Below are positions 1 through 10,433 of a stretch of 64,000 nucleotides of DNA, piece after piece. The DNA comes from Papaver somniferum. Its lineage: Eukaryota; Streptophyta; Magnoliopsida; Ranunculales; Papaveraceae. The translations under genes and the position numbers were made by a program. The stretch lies in the NCBI RefSeq assembly GCF_003573695.1, contig NC_039361.1, forward strand, positions 86,446,149 to 86,510,148, given 5' to 3'. Each line of letters starts with the position of its first letter. Within the stretch, counting starts at the first letter, position 1. The notes below the pieces were generated by a model. It did no database searches. It saw nothing but the letters and a program-made list of their open reading frames with translations, and was not told where the DNA came from.

Positions 1-362
1 TTATGTAAGGGGGAGTGGTTTCCATATGAGATGGAGTATTGACTAAGGGGGAGTGATACATATCACCAGTATTGTTGTCGAAGTTGTGATACAATTGAAC
101 TTTGATGCTGTGTAATAATACTATGACACTGTGTAACAATGATTGGGAATTCTTGTTTTCTCATTGTTATAGCTAAGGATTTTCAACAACGATGATGCTA
201 AACTTACAACCTTTGGAATCATTGGAGTACTTGGAAGTGACGAAGATTTCGAGTAATGTTGAAGATTAGGCATGTGGAATAGGAGCTATAAAAGTTTATT
301 TATTTATTTTTGTATTCCATATGTATTAATAGTTTTGTCACTAAAATTTAAAAGGGGGAGAT
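1..362 (+). repeat. 3' end of a family A internal region (unit 0)
   Basis: Nearly identical to the stretch just left of the second LTR (5750-6107). It carries two AAGGGGGAG motifs (7-15 and 45-53) and the terminal polypurine tract AAAGGGGGAG at 351-360, directly before the LTR start at 363. No coding sequence is seen. Confidence 0.85.
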
Positions 363-2708
363 TGTTAGAGCACTACTCGGTCGAACTCGCATACGATTGC
401 TATCTCAAGCATGTTTGTCAATGTTAGTGATCAAAACTATAAGTCTCGATTTCTAGTCTACTATAGCTAAGTCTCGGACTAGGATAGAAAGTGTAGCTTA
501 GCTCAAGAACTCCATGGCGATCATCATAAAAGACGAAGAACTACTCAAGGAACTGGTGGAACTTCATCGACTAAAACGTATGTGGAGACTTGAACTTATA
601 TATCACTCAAAAGTCTATCTACTCTATCTCCTATCTTGAGACAAAAGTCATTTTACTATATAGACTTTTATTATACACATTTGCTATTTCGAGCCGAGTT
701 TATCTCGCTAATCTATTTCTCGAAATATATGTTGGTAAGATTTCGCTTTGGCCAAGTTCATCTTTACCTAGTGACGAAAGTCATATTATGTTTCAATCAC
801 TTGAAAATGGATTTAACGAAAAATGGTTTGTGAATAAAAACTAGATAACTTCCTCTAAAAATGTTTCAATGATTGAAATGAGAGTTAAGATTATATAATC
901 AATGTTGGATATAAGCATTGTGTGGTAACACATATATGTATAAGTCCTTATTCCTTGAACCAAAGTATGCGTAATTTGTTGATCAGGAAAACCGGAACAA
1001 GAGTCCGCGAACTTTCGGAGGTTCTCATCCCGAGAAAATATGATGGAGTTTGTAAACTCCTTCCGGGAACTTAAGTCCTCGGACTCAGTCCGCGTACTTA
1101 GGTTGGTTATTTCTAAAGACGATTATTTGTGAACTTTTAATTATATAAAATAAGGAATGCAATTTGCAAATTGTGGTATAAAGTTCATGAATTGTTTCGA
1201 GTGAATCAAATCGTTTTTGCTTCGATTGTGTCTTGTATACTTCTATAAGATCTAAGCAATTGAACAACTCTCTAACTAGTTCATTTGAGTCATTTGAACT
1301 AGTTATCATGAAGAAGAATATGGTTGATATGAAAGTGCTCATATGGCTAACCATTTGGTTAACTATTGTTGAACTAACAAATGTATATGTTTAAGTACGG
1401 TTACAAAAACCTAAAATCGTGCATTTCATTTGTGTGTAACAAGCTAAGTTTTCGATCTAAAGGTTGAAAGATATTAACTTGAATCTAATCAGGTTTTCAT
1501 CTAACGGTGAATATTGAATGCTTTGTTACTAAGCTAACATTGATTGCAAAACCTGATTTGAAAGAATATATATGGGAGAACTCTAGCAACTGGGAAACCT
1601 AATCCCCACACCTCCTGTGTGATACTAGTTGTATAGATAGAGTTCATTCTCCTTTAACCTTAGGTTTCTCTGAGAGCCTGTAGGTTAACGACTTGAAGAC
1701 TTCATTGGCATTGTGAAGCCAGATCGATTACTACTTTCTCGTAGTTGTGTGACCTGATCTTGCTGTTTATATCGTACGAGTACAATCGTAAACATTGGCT
1801 TGAGATTGATATCTCCGATAGGAAAGATATAAAAGTAATCACAAACATCTTCGTCTCATCGTTTGTGATTCCACAATATCTTCTTTCGCCACGTCGATTA
1901 ATATTATTGTGAGGTGATTGATAATACTGAGCTGTTCTTCAGGAATATAAGTCTGGTTTATCAATTGGTTCCTGTTCACCTTGATTTATCAAAAGACGGA
2001 TCAAAACTCGTATGTATTTCTGCGGGAGACAGATTTATCTATTTCCGTAGACTTTTATGTGTGATACAGATTTGTTTATTAAAGTCTTCAACTTTGGGTC
2101 GTAGCAACACTTACTTGTGGGTGAGATCAGCTAATTAAGGGAATCAAATGTGTAGTATCCTACTGGGATCAGAGACGTAGGAGCATAACTGTACTTTGGA
2201 TCAATGTGAGATTGATTGGGGTTCAACTACAGTCCAGACTGAAGTTAGTTTGTAGTAGGCTAGTTTTTATAGCGGCTTAATACAATGTGTGATCAATCTG
2301 GACTAGGTCCCAGGGTTTTTCTGCATTTGCGGTTTCCTCGTTAACAAAATTTCTGGTGTCTGTGTTATTTCTTTTCCGCATTATATTGTTTATCTTTATA
2401 ATTGAAATATCATAGGTTATGCGTTTGAATCAATCAATTGGGAAATCCGACCTTTGTTTGTTGATTGGAATTGATTGATCCTTGAACATTGGTCTTTTGG
2501 TACCGTTCAAGTGATTTCTCTTGGATTCAATTAGACTCGCAGATTTCTACTTGCTTGAGTAAGAATTGAATCGAGAAAGAGAGATAAACTCTTTGATATA
2601 CTTTATTAAGATTAAGTCTAGTTGATTTTCTTGAAAGTATATTGGAGTTAGTCCATACAGATTGCTAATCGAAACATTGGGTGTGGTTGTTGTACCCCTG
2701 CTTTTTCA
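363..2708 (+). repeat. LTR of family A, tandem copy 1
   Basis: 2,346 bp, bounded by TG and CA. Its left edge follows a polypurine tract and its right edge is two bases before a primer site. About 1.2 kb in, where the other family A LTRs have CTATATAAGG, this copy reads AATATATATGGG (1565-1576), so the core promoter may be weakened. A 33-nt perfect hairpin lies at 1273-1305. The segment around 2305-2345, containing TTTCTGCATTTGCGGTTTCC, is shared with all LTRs of families A and B except the A3 right LTR. ORFs called inside the LTR are not conserved as proteins. Confidence 0.9.
1273..1305 (+). promoter_or_regulatory. Conserved inverted repeat in family A LTR
   Basis: TAACTAGTTCA and its exact reverse complement TGAACTAGTTA flank an 11-base loop. 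The same structure recurs in LTRs at 7011-7043, 12770-12802 and 34144-34177, and with single mismatches elsewhere. It lies about 260-300 bp upstream of the TATA position. The function is unknown. Confidence 0.6.
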
Positions 2709-2710
2709 AT

Positions 2711-2721
2711 TGGTATCAGAG
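2711..2721 (+). other. Primer binding site (tRNA-iMet type), unit 1
   Basis: TGGTATCAGAG begins two bases after the LTR end. It is complementary to the 3' end of plant initiator methionine tRNA, the usual primer of Ty1-copia elements. Confidence 0.85.
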
Positions 2722-2775
2722 AAGACAAACACGTTTAAAGACCTTACAAGTTTGTGTTTGTAGAGATCTGACTCT

Positions 2776-3872
2776 TTGGACAAGAGTACTATCTCTGATA
2801 AACGCGTCACCAGAAATAAAAGTTATGTCTCGACTATTCCAACGAGACAGACAGACAGTGACATGTATTATTCCGATTATCCTTCAAAAGAGTCTATCTC
2901 TTTTAATGAAAAGAAAACAGCTAAAGAGAGTGAACTAATTCTAAATATTGTTAGAATCCAAGCTGATCGGTTAAAAAAACATGTCAAAGTCCTTCTTGAT
3001 GAAGTAAGAGACTGCAATTAAAAAAACACTGAAACTAAGCTTTCATCAATCCTTTTTAAAGAAAGTCTTGAATGGGATATCTTGGAAATTGAACATCGCC
3101 TGAATAAGCTCTCAATTCAAGGATGTTTCAGAAAGTCCTCTAGATCATCTTCATCTACTTCCACTGTAACCAAGGAAGTTCCAGAAGTAAAATCAAAATT
3201 CCCTTCTAGTGGAAAAGATGTGCATATAGCCTCTCTTAATCAAGGATGTTGCACATCTCATGGAAGGAAGAAATCTCCAAATATTGTTAAGATGGTACCT
3301 TCTGATGATCAGAAAGTATGTCCTTTTTGTGATTCAAAAGGGCATGTCAAGCAAAAGAGAAACTCTAGGTTGAGTAACAATTCCTTTGTTCGACTTCAAC
3401 ACATCCTAGACAAAGGTGTAACAGACTTTCGTATGTCAAAGCCAAGTGGTTTTAGCACTCATCCTGTGTGTCCTACCAGAAAGTCAGTTCTATGAGTTCC
3501 TCAAATGTTATGATGCAGAAAAGACGTCTTAACTGTCTAAGAGAAGGTCAGAAATTTTTCATCTTCAAAAAGGGAGTTAATGATACTTTTGATGTGAACA
3601 TGGTATTAGGAGAAAAGGGCAAAAATGATGATATAAGAAATAACCTAAAGGATTTAATTGAAGGTTATAAAGAAATCGTCAACAGGCTGTCAATCTTCTC
3701 TAGCCAAAATTATTTAGATAATAATCAATACTATGAGTCGTATGTTTATAATAGTAAATTTTATTACAACTTTTCACATCATAATGGTTTTCCTCAAACG
3801 TTTCGAAAGAATAAGGATAACCAAAACAAATTTTCATTTAATGAGCTAATGGCTCATACTTGTGTTAATTAA
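2776..3872 (+). pseudogene. Decayed gag-like ORF, tandem unit 1
   Basis: This is the first coding region after the primer site, so gag by position. One frame runs from 2776 to 3495, broken by an in-frame TAA at 3019-3021. The remainder continues in another frame, 3468-3872. Around 3319-3360 it reads CPFCDSKGHVKQKR, a CX2CX4HX4C zinc knuckle whose last cysteine is replaced by arginine. The expected start is TTG where element A2 has ATG, so the initiation codon seems lost. The upstream part is rich in charged residues, and a serine-rich stretch precedes the knuckle. No protease motif follows. The role of the 134-codon 3' frame is unrecognised; it may be the gag C-terminus. Gag identity rests on position and the knuckle. 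Confidence 0.65.
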
Positions 3873-4284
3873 TCACAAGGTTGAAATCTCACTTACAAAA
3901 ATCCTAGCTGAGTGAGAATCGTTTAGGTATACTTATTGGCAAAGTGTCTCTGATTATCTAGCTGATTTCTTATTGCTTTTAAATGGATTATCAGGTAACA
4001 CTTTTACATGAGTATTTGTTGTTTGATCCTTCTTTATGTTTTGGTTTTACTTTGGGTCTATGTCTTCAATCTTTTTTTTTGATAAAATTAAGATGAATGG
4101 ACTTTTTCAAACAACAAGGTGTTGTATCTTCACAAACAACCTTTTCGGTAGGAGCTTTGTGGACCCTCTTCTTACGGCCACGCGTACGGTTTCGGGGTTC
4201 TATCTCAAACCGAACTTGTAAATCCTAAGTCTTTCGAAACTTGTTTATATACCTATCCTATTGAGGTGAATCATCTCACTCTAG
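3873..4284 (+). other. Non-coding internal segment, unit 1
   Basis: Lies between the gag remnant and the 3' ORF, where an autonomous copia element would carry about 4 kb of pol. No DDE, YVDD or aspartic protease motif is readable in any frame. The pol deletion junction probably lies here. Confidence 0.5.
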
Positions 4285-4704
4285 GTCTCTTTCTTATCAA
4301 CGGATTCTTCTTCTTGCTCTTGGGATTTACCTGAAGACTTTGTTGATAATGCGGTATATTTCAAATTCGATAAAAAGAAGGGAACCTTTGTTGAAGTTGA
4401 AGGATCTTTCCCTCAATCTCCTGATTCCTACTCGGATATTGAGGAGGTTGAAGAGATTTCGGCTGAAGTGGTTCTCGATTTTCTCAAAAACTTTGAGGAT
4501 GCAAAGCAACAACTTGTTGATACAATGAAGTGTCTTGATATGGTAAGAACTGAGTTGAAAAACGTTAATTCTGACCTTGTTCTCATGAAAACTCATGTTA
4601 AAGAAATTCTCAATAAGGATATCCACTCTGAAGATGCTGTGGATGCTGTCAATCACAAGCTCAAATATCTCAAGACTCGTGAGGATCCCGAACTGTCTAT
4701 TTGA
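4285..4704 (+). CDS. 3' ORF with acidic, coiled-coil-like C-terminus, unit 1
   Basis: An open frame of about 139 codons without a clear ATG runs from a stop at 4282 to TGA at 4702. It encodes an acidic stretch (SDIEEVEEISAEVVLDFLKN) and then a heptad-like region with regularly spaced leucines, valines and isoleucines, ending REDPELSI. It sits where autonomous SIRE elements carry a second, env-like ORF after pol, and where A2 and B carry their second ORF. It is probably the C-terminal remainder of that protein, with the N-terminal domain deleted. It could simply be a relic with no product. No database family is recognised from this part alone. Confidence 0.45.
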   Translation, partial: VSFLSTDSSSCSWDLPEDFVDNAVYFKFDKKKGTFVEVEGSFPQSPDSYSDIEEVEEISAEVVLDFLKNFEDAKQQLVDTMKCLDMVRTELKNVNSDLVLMKTHVKEILNKDIHSEDAVDAVNHKLKYLKTREDPELSI

Positions 4705-6107
4705 CTCATGTTCGTGTTCGGCTTTGGCATAGAAGTCCGCTTTGTTTATTGCTTGTTGATTTATTTTTTTTTCCTAGTAAATCTTCTTATGAGAATTTTA
4801 TTATTGTGTTTTAGGAAGAATAACTAGAGTTTGGAATAGCCATTATTGTGATTACACATAGATATGACCAACGTTTTCATCTTCATGTTTTTAGGTTTAT
4901 TTGTTTAAATTCTAAACTGGTTTGGAAGATGATTATTGCAGTATTAATCTTTATGGTTTTATATATTGCAATATGTTATGGGATATGTGTGTTTGCGTCC
5001 GTGAACTATGATTGTCCCATACTTTGTCAAAAGTTAAGTCTTTCGTATATCGATATGCATGTATTGATAAAAGAATGAGTGAGCTTTTGACATTACAAAA
5101 GTTTGAAGCCTATTATGTCATAATTGATGGAATATAGGATGAACTTTTGTTTACGAGGATTATGTCTATTGTATGTCATTGTGCAAATAATGATGGAAAA
5201 TAGAATGAATCCTTGTCTATTCCGCAGTATTGATCTTCCCTGATCCATATTTTATGTATATATTATACGGCTCCGTAAGTTCTCTTGTGTTGAGCATTTT
5301 CGATTAGATTAATCATGGGTTTTCTTGTGGTTAATTTACTTGAGTATTATTTGGATTCAAATTCATATTCGTATGTGATTTTTTATCCAAAGAAATCCTT
5401 CTTTTCTCTTGAAATTAAGGTCACTCTTGTTGTTCTTTCGGGAATTACATTTTATGGGGGAGAGTTCTTAATTGAACTTGTGCTTAATTTCCAAATCTTT
5501 GTAGGGAGTGCGGCTCTGGTATTTATAGGGGTTATCTTTTATCTTTATAAACTCTTTGATGAAAGCATTTAGCTTCGGCTTTATGATTGCATCTAAATAA
5601 GTTGATATGTGCTTTCTTTTGGTCATGAAATATCTCCATGGAAATTTTCATTAGGATCCCGTTCTTGTACCTTTGCCAATTTTATTGACAAAAAAGGGGA
5701 GAATTAATGTGTAGTTCACACTAAAAATACATACGGTTTTTGGATCATTATGTAAGGGGGAGTGGTTTCCATATGAGATGGAGTATTGACTAAGGGGGAG
5801 TGATACATATCACCAGTATTGTTCGAAGTTGTGATACAATTGAACTTTGATGCTGTGTAATAATACTATGACACTGTGTAACAATGATTGGGAATTCTTG
5901 TTTTCTCATTGTTATAGCTAAGGATTTTCAACAACGATGATGCTAAACTTACAACCTTTGGAATCATTGGAGTACTTGGAAGTGACGAAGATTTCGAGTA
6001 ATGTTGAAGATTAGGCATGTGGAATAGGAGCTATAAAAGTTTATTTATTTATTTTTGTATTCCATATGTATTAATAGTTTTGTCACTAAAATTTAAAAGG
6101 GGGAGAT
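4705..6107 (+). other. 3' untranslated internal region with polypurine cluster, unit 1
   Basis: About 1.4 kb without convincing coding sequence. Small frames at 4848-5078 and 5315-5572 are hydrophobic but have no recognised family. It contains one copy of the CTCCGTAAG...TTGAGCA repeat (5271) that is present about four times in A2 and A3. It also has four G-rich motifs: 5694-5701, 5754-5762, 5792-5800, and the terminal tract 6095-6105 next to the LTR. Confidence 0.6.
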
Positions 6108-8443
6108 TGTTAGAGCACTACTCGGTCGAACTCGCATACGATTGCTATCTCAAGCATGTTTGTCAATGTTAGTGATCAAAACTATAAGTCTCGATTTCTA
6201 GTCTACTATAGCTAAGTCTCGGACTAGGATAGAAAGTGTAGCTTAGCTCAAGAACTCCATGGCGATCATCATAAAAGACGAAGAACTACTCAAGGAACTG
6301 GTGGAACTTCATCGACTAAAACGTATGTGGAGACTTGAACTTATATATCACTCAAAAGTCTATCTACTCTATCTCCTATCTTGAGACAAAAGTCATTTTA
6401 CTATATAGACTTTTATTACACATTTGCTATTTCGAGCCGAGTTTATCTCGCTAATCTATTTCGAAATATATGTTGGTAAGATTTCGCTTTGGCCAAGTTC
6501 ATCTTTACCTAGTGACGAAAGTCATATTATGTTTCAATCACTTGAAAATGGATTTAACGAAAATGGTTTGTGAATAAAACTAGATAACTTCCTCTAAAAA
6601 TGTTTCAATGATTGAAATGAGAGTTAAGATTATATAATCAATGTTGGATATAAGCATTGTGTGGTAACACATATATGTATAAGTCCTTATTCCTTGAACC
6701 AAAGTATGCGTAATTTGTTGATCAGGAAAACCGGAACAAGAGTCCGCGAACTTTCGGAGGTTCTCATCCCGAGAAAATATGATGGAGTTTGTAAACTCCT
6801 TCCGGGAACTTAAGTCCTCGGACTCAGTCCGCGTACTTAGGTTGGTTATTTCTAAAGACGATTATTTGTGAACTTTTAATTATATAAAATAAGGAATGCA
6901 ATTTGCAAATTGTGGTATAAAGTTCATGAATTGTTTCGAGTGAATCAAATCGTTTTTGCTTCGATGTGTCTTGTATACTTCTATAAGATCTAAGCAATTG
7001 AACAACTCTCTAACTAGTTCATTTGAGTCATTTGAACTAGTTATCATGAAGAAGAATATGGTTGATATGAAAGTGCTCATATGGCTAACCATTTGGTTAA
7101 CTATTGTTGAACTAACAAATGTATATGTTTAAGTACGGTTACAAAAACCTAAAATCGTGCATTTCATTTGTGTGTAACAAGCTAAGTTTTCGATCTAAAG
7201 GTTGAAAGATATTAACTTGAATCTAATCAGGTTTTCATCTAACGGTGAATATTGAATGCTTTGTTACTAAGCTAACATTGATTGCAAAACCTGATTTGAA
7301 AGAATATATATGGGAGAACTCTAGCAACTGGGAAACCTAATCCCCACACCTCCTGTGTGATACTAGTTGTATAGATAGAGTTCATTCTCCTTTAACCTTA
7401 GGTTTCTCTGAGAGCCTGTAGGTTAACGACTTGAAGACTTCATTGGCATTGTGAAGCCAGATCGATTACTACTTTCTCGTAGTTGTGTGACCTGATCTTG
7501 CTGTTATATCGTACGAGTACAATCGTAAACATTGGCTTGAGATTGATATCTCCGATAGGAAAGATATAAAAGTAATCACAAACATCTTCGTCTCATCGTT
7601 TGTGATTCCACAATATCTTCTTTCGCCACGTCGATTAATATTATTGTGAGGTGATTGATAATACTGAGCTGTTCTTCAGGAATATAAGTCTGGTTTATCA
7701 ATTGGTTCCTGTTCACCTTGATTTATCAAAAGACGGATCAAAACTCGTATGTATTTCTGCGGGGAGACAGATTTATCTATTTCCGTAGACTTTTATGTGT
7801 GATACAGATTTGTTTATTAAAGTCTTCAACTTTGGGTCGTAGCAACACTTACTTGTGGGTGAGATCAGCTAATTAAGGGAATCAAATGTGTAGTATCCTA
7901 CTGGGATCAGAGACGTAGGAGCATAACTGTACTTTGGATCAATGTGAGATTGATTGGGGTTCAACTACAGTCCAGACTGAAGTTAGTTTGTAGTAGGCTA
8001 GTTTTTATAGCGGCTTAATACAATGTGTGATCAATCTGGACTAGGTCCCAGGGTTTTTCTGCATTTGCGGTTTCCTCGTTAACAAAATTTCTGGTGTCTG
8101 TGTTATTTCTTTTCCGCATTATATTGTTTATCTTTATAATTGAAATATCATAGGTTATGCGTTTGAATCAATCAATTGGGAAATCCGACCTTTGTTTGTT
8201 GATTGGAATTGATTGATCCTTGAACATTGGTCTTTTGGTACCGTTCAAGTGATTTCTCTTGGATTCAATTAGACTCGCAGATTTCTACTTGCTTGAGTAA
8301 GAATTGAATCGAGAAAGAGATAAACTCTTTGATATACTTTATTAAGATTAAGTCTAGTTGATTTCTTGAAAGTATATTGGAGTTAGTCCATACAGATTGC
8401 TAATCGAAACATTGGGTGTGGTTGTTGTACCCCTGCTTTTTCA
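6108..8443 (+). repeat. LTR of family A, tandem copy 2
   Basis: 2,336 bp and almost identical to the LTR at 363-2708. I saw only 1-2 base length changes in short runs, mostly losses in this copy. It shares the altered TATA region and the 33-nt inverted repeat (7011-7043). It serves as right LTR of one unit and left LTR of the next. Confidence 0.9.
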
Positions 8444-8445
8444 AT

Positions 8446-8456
8446 TGGTATCAGAG
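8446..8456 (+). other. Primer binding site (tRNA-iMet type), unit 2
   Basis: TGGTATCAGAG two bases after the LTR end, same spacing as in unit 1. Confidence 0.85.
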
Positions 8457-8510
8457 AAGACAAACACGTTTAAAGACCTTACAAGTTTGTGTTTGTAGAG
8501 ATCTGACTCT

Positions 8511-9606
8511 TTGGACAAGAGTACTATCTCTGATAAACGCGTCACCAGAAATAAAAGTTATGTCTCGACTATTCCAACGAGACAGACAGACAGTGACATG
8601 TATTATTCCGATTATCCTTCAAAAGAGTCTATCTCTTTTAATGAAAAGAAAACAGCTAAAGAGAGTGAACTAATTCTAAATATTGTTAGAATCCAAGCTG
8701 ATCGGTTAAAAAACATGTCAAAGTCCTTCTTGATGAAGTAAGAGACTGCAATTAAAAAAACACTGAAACTAAGCTTTCATCAATCCTTTTTAAAGAAAGT
8801 CTTGAATGGGATATCTTGGAAATTGAACATCGCCTGAATAAGCTCTCAATTCAAGGATGTTTCAGAAAGTCCTCTAGATCATCTTCATCTACTTCCACTG
8901 TAACCAAGGAAGTTCCAGAAGTAAAATCAAAATTCCCTTCTAGTGGAAAAGATGTGCATATAGCCTCTCTTAATCAAGGATGTTGCACATCTCATGGAAG
9001 GAAGAAATCTCCAAATATTGTTAAGATGGTACCTTCTGATGATCAGAAAGTATGTCCTTTTTGTGATTCAAAAGGGCATGTCAAGCAAAAGAGAAACTCT
9101 AGGTTGAGTAACAATTCCTTTGTTCGACTTCAACACATCCTAGACAAAGGTGTAACAGACTTTCGTATGTCAAAGCCAAGTGGTTTTAGCACTCATCCTG
9201 TGTGTCCTACCAGAAAGTCAGTTCTATGAGTTCCTCAAATGTTATGATGCAGAAAAGACGTCTTAACTGTCTAAGAGAAGGTCAGAAATTTTTCATCTTC
9301 AAAAAGGGAGTTAATGATACTTTTGATGTGAACATGGTATTAGGAGAAAAGGGCAAAAATGATGATATAAGAAATAACCTAAAGGATTTAATTGAAGGTT
9401 ATAAAGAAATCGTCAACAGGCTGTCAATCTTCTCTAGCCAAAATTATTTAGATAATAATCAATACTATGAGTCGTATGTTTATAATAGTAAATTTTATTA
9501 CAACTTTTCACATCATAATGGTTTTCCTCAAACGTTTCGAAAGAATAAGGATAACCAAAACAAATTTTCATTTAATGAGCTAATGGCTCATACTTGTGTT
9601 AATTAA
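8511..9606 (+). pseudogene. Decayed gag-like ORF, tandem unit 2
   Basis: Second copy of the gag remnant at 2776-3872. It carries the same TTG in place of ATG, the same zinc knuckle with arginine in place of the last cysteine, and the same 134-codon second frame (9202-9606). It adds one break: the adenine run near 8707-8712 is one base shorter than in unit 1, so the first frame ends early at 8741. Sharing the older lesions but not this one shows that the duplication copied an already dead gag, or that this base is a consensus error. Confidence 0.65.
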
Positions 9607-10015
9607 TCACAAGGTTGAAATCTCACTTACAAAAATCCTAGCTGAGTGAGAATCGTTTAGGTATACTTATTGGCAAAGTGTCTCTGATTATCTAGCTGAT
9701 TTCTTATTGCTTTAAATGGATTATCAGGTAACACTTTTACATGAGTATTTGTTGTTTGATCCTTCTTTATGTTTTGGTTTTACTTTGGGTCTATGTCTTC
9801 AATCTTTTTTTTTGATAAAATTAAGATGAATGGACTTTTTCAAAAACAAGGTGTTGTATCTTCACAAACAACCTTTTCGGTAGGAGCTTTGTGGACCCTC
9901 TTCTTACGGCCACGCGTACGGTTTCGGGGTTCTATCTCAAACCGAACTTGTAAATCCTAAGTCTTTCGAAACTTGTTTTATACCTATCCTATTGAGGTGA
10001 ATCATCTCACTCTAG
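9607..10015 (+). other. Non-coding internal segment, unit 2
   Basis: Counterpart of 3873-4284. No pol domain is visible. It differs from unit 1 only by short length changes. Confidence 0.5.
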
Positions 10016-10433
10016 GTCTCTTTCTTATCAACGGATTCTTCTTCTTGCTCTTGGGATTTACCTGAAGACTTTGTTGATAATGCGGTATATTTCAATTCGA
10101 TAAAAGAAGGGAACCTTTGTTGAAGTTGAAGGATCTTTCCCTCAATCTCCTGATTCCTACTCGGATATTGAGGAGGTTGAAGAGATTTCGGCTGAAGTGG
10201 TTCTCGATTTTCTCAAAAACTTTGAGGATGCAAAGCAACAACTTGTTGATACAATGAAGTGTCTTGATATGGTAAGAACTGAGTTGAAAAACGTTAATTC
10301 TGACCTTGTTCTCATGAAAACTCATGTTAAAGAAATTCTCAATAAGGATATCCACTCTGAAGATGCTGTGGATGCTGTCAATCACAAGCTCAAATATCTC
10401 AAGACTCGTGAGGATCCCGAACTGTCTATTTGA
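10016..10433 (+). pseudogene. 3' ORF with coiled-coil-like C-terminus, unit 2
   Basis: Copy of 4285-4704. Two single-base losses (TTCAAATTCG to TTCAATTCG, and a shorter A run just after) fall near 10095-10105 and put the first third out of frame. The last 78 codons (10197-10433) are unchanged, including the acidic and heptad-like stretch. It is otherwise as described for unit 1: probably the tail of the second ORF of this family. Confidence 0.42.

Noticed and set aside
504..645. Short plus-strand ORF beginning ATGGCGATCATC near the LTR start, repeated in the tandem LTRs
   Set aside because: The reading frame is not kept in A2, A3 or the solo LTR, where an extra base shifts it.
2681..2938. 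85-codon ORF starting within the LTR end and repeated at 8416
   Set aside because: It overlaps the gag-like frame out of phase and crosses the primer site. It is a shadow frame.
4848..5572. Small hydrophobic ORFs in the 3' region of the tandem units (4848-5078, 5315-5572)
   Set aside because: They could look like membrane peptides, but they are not maintained in A2 or A3 and no start context or family supports them.
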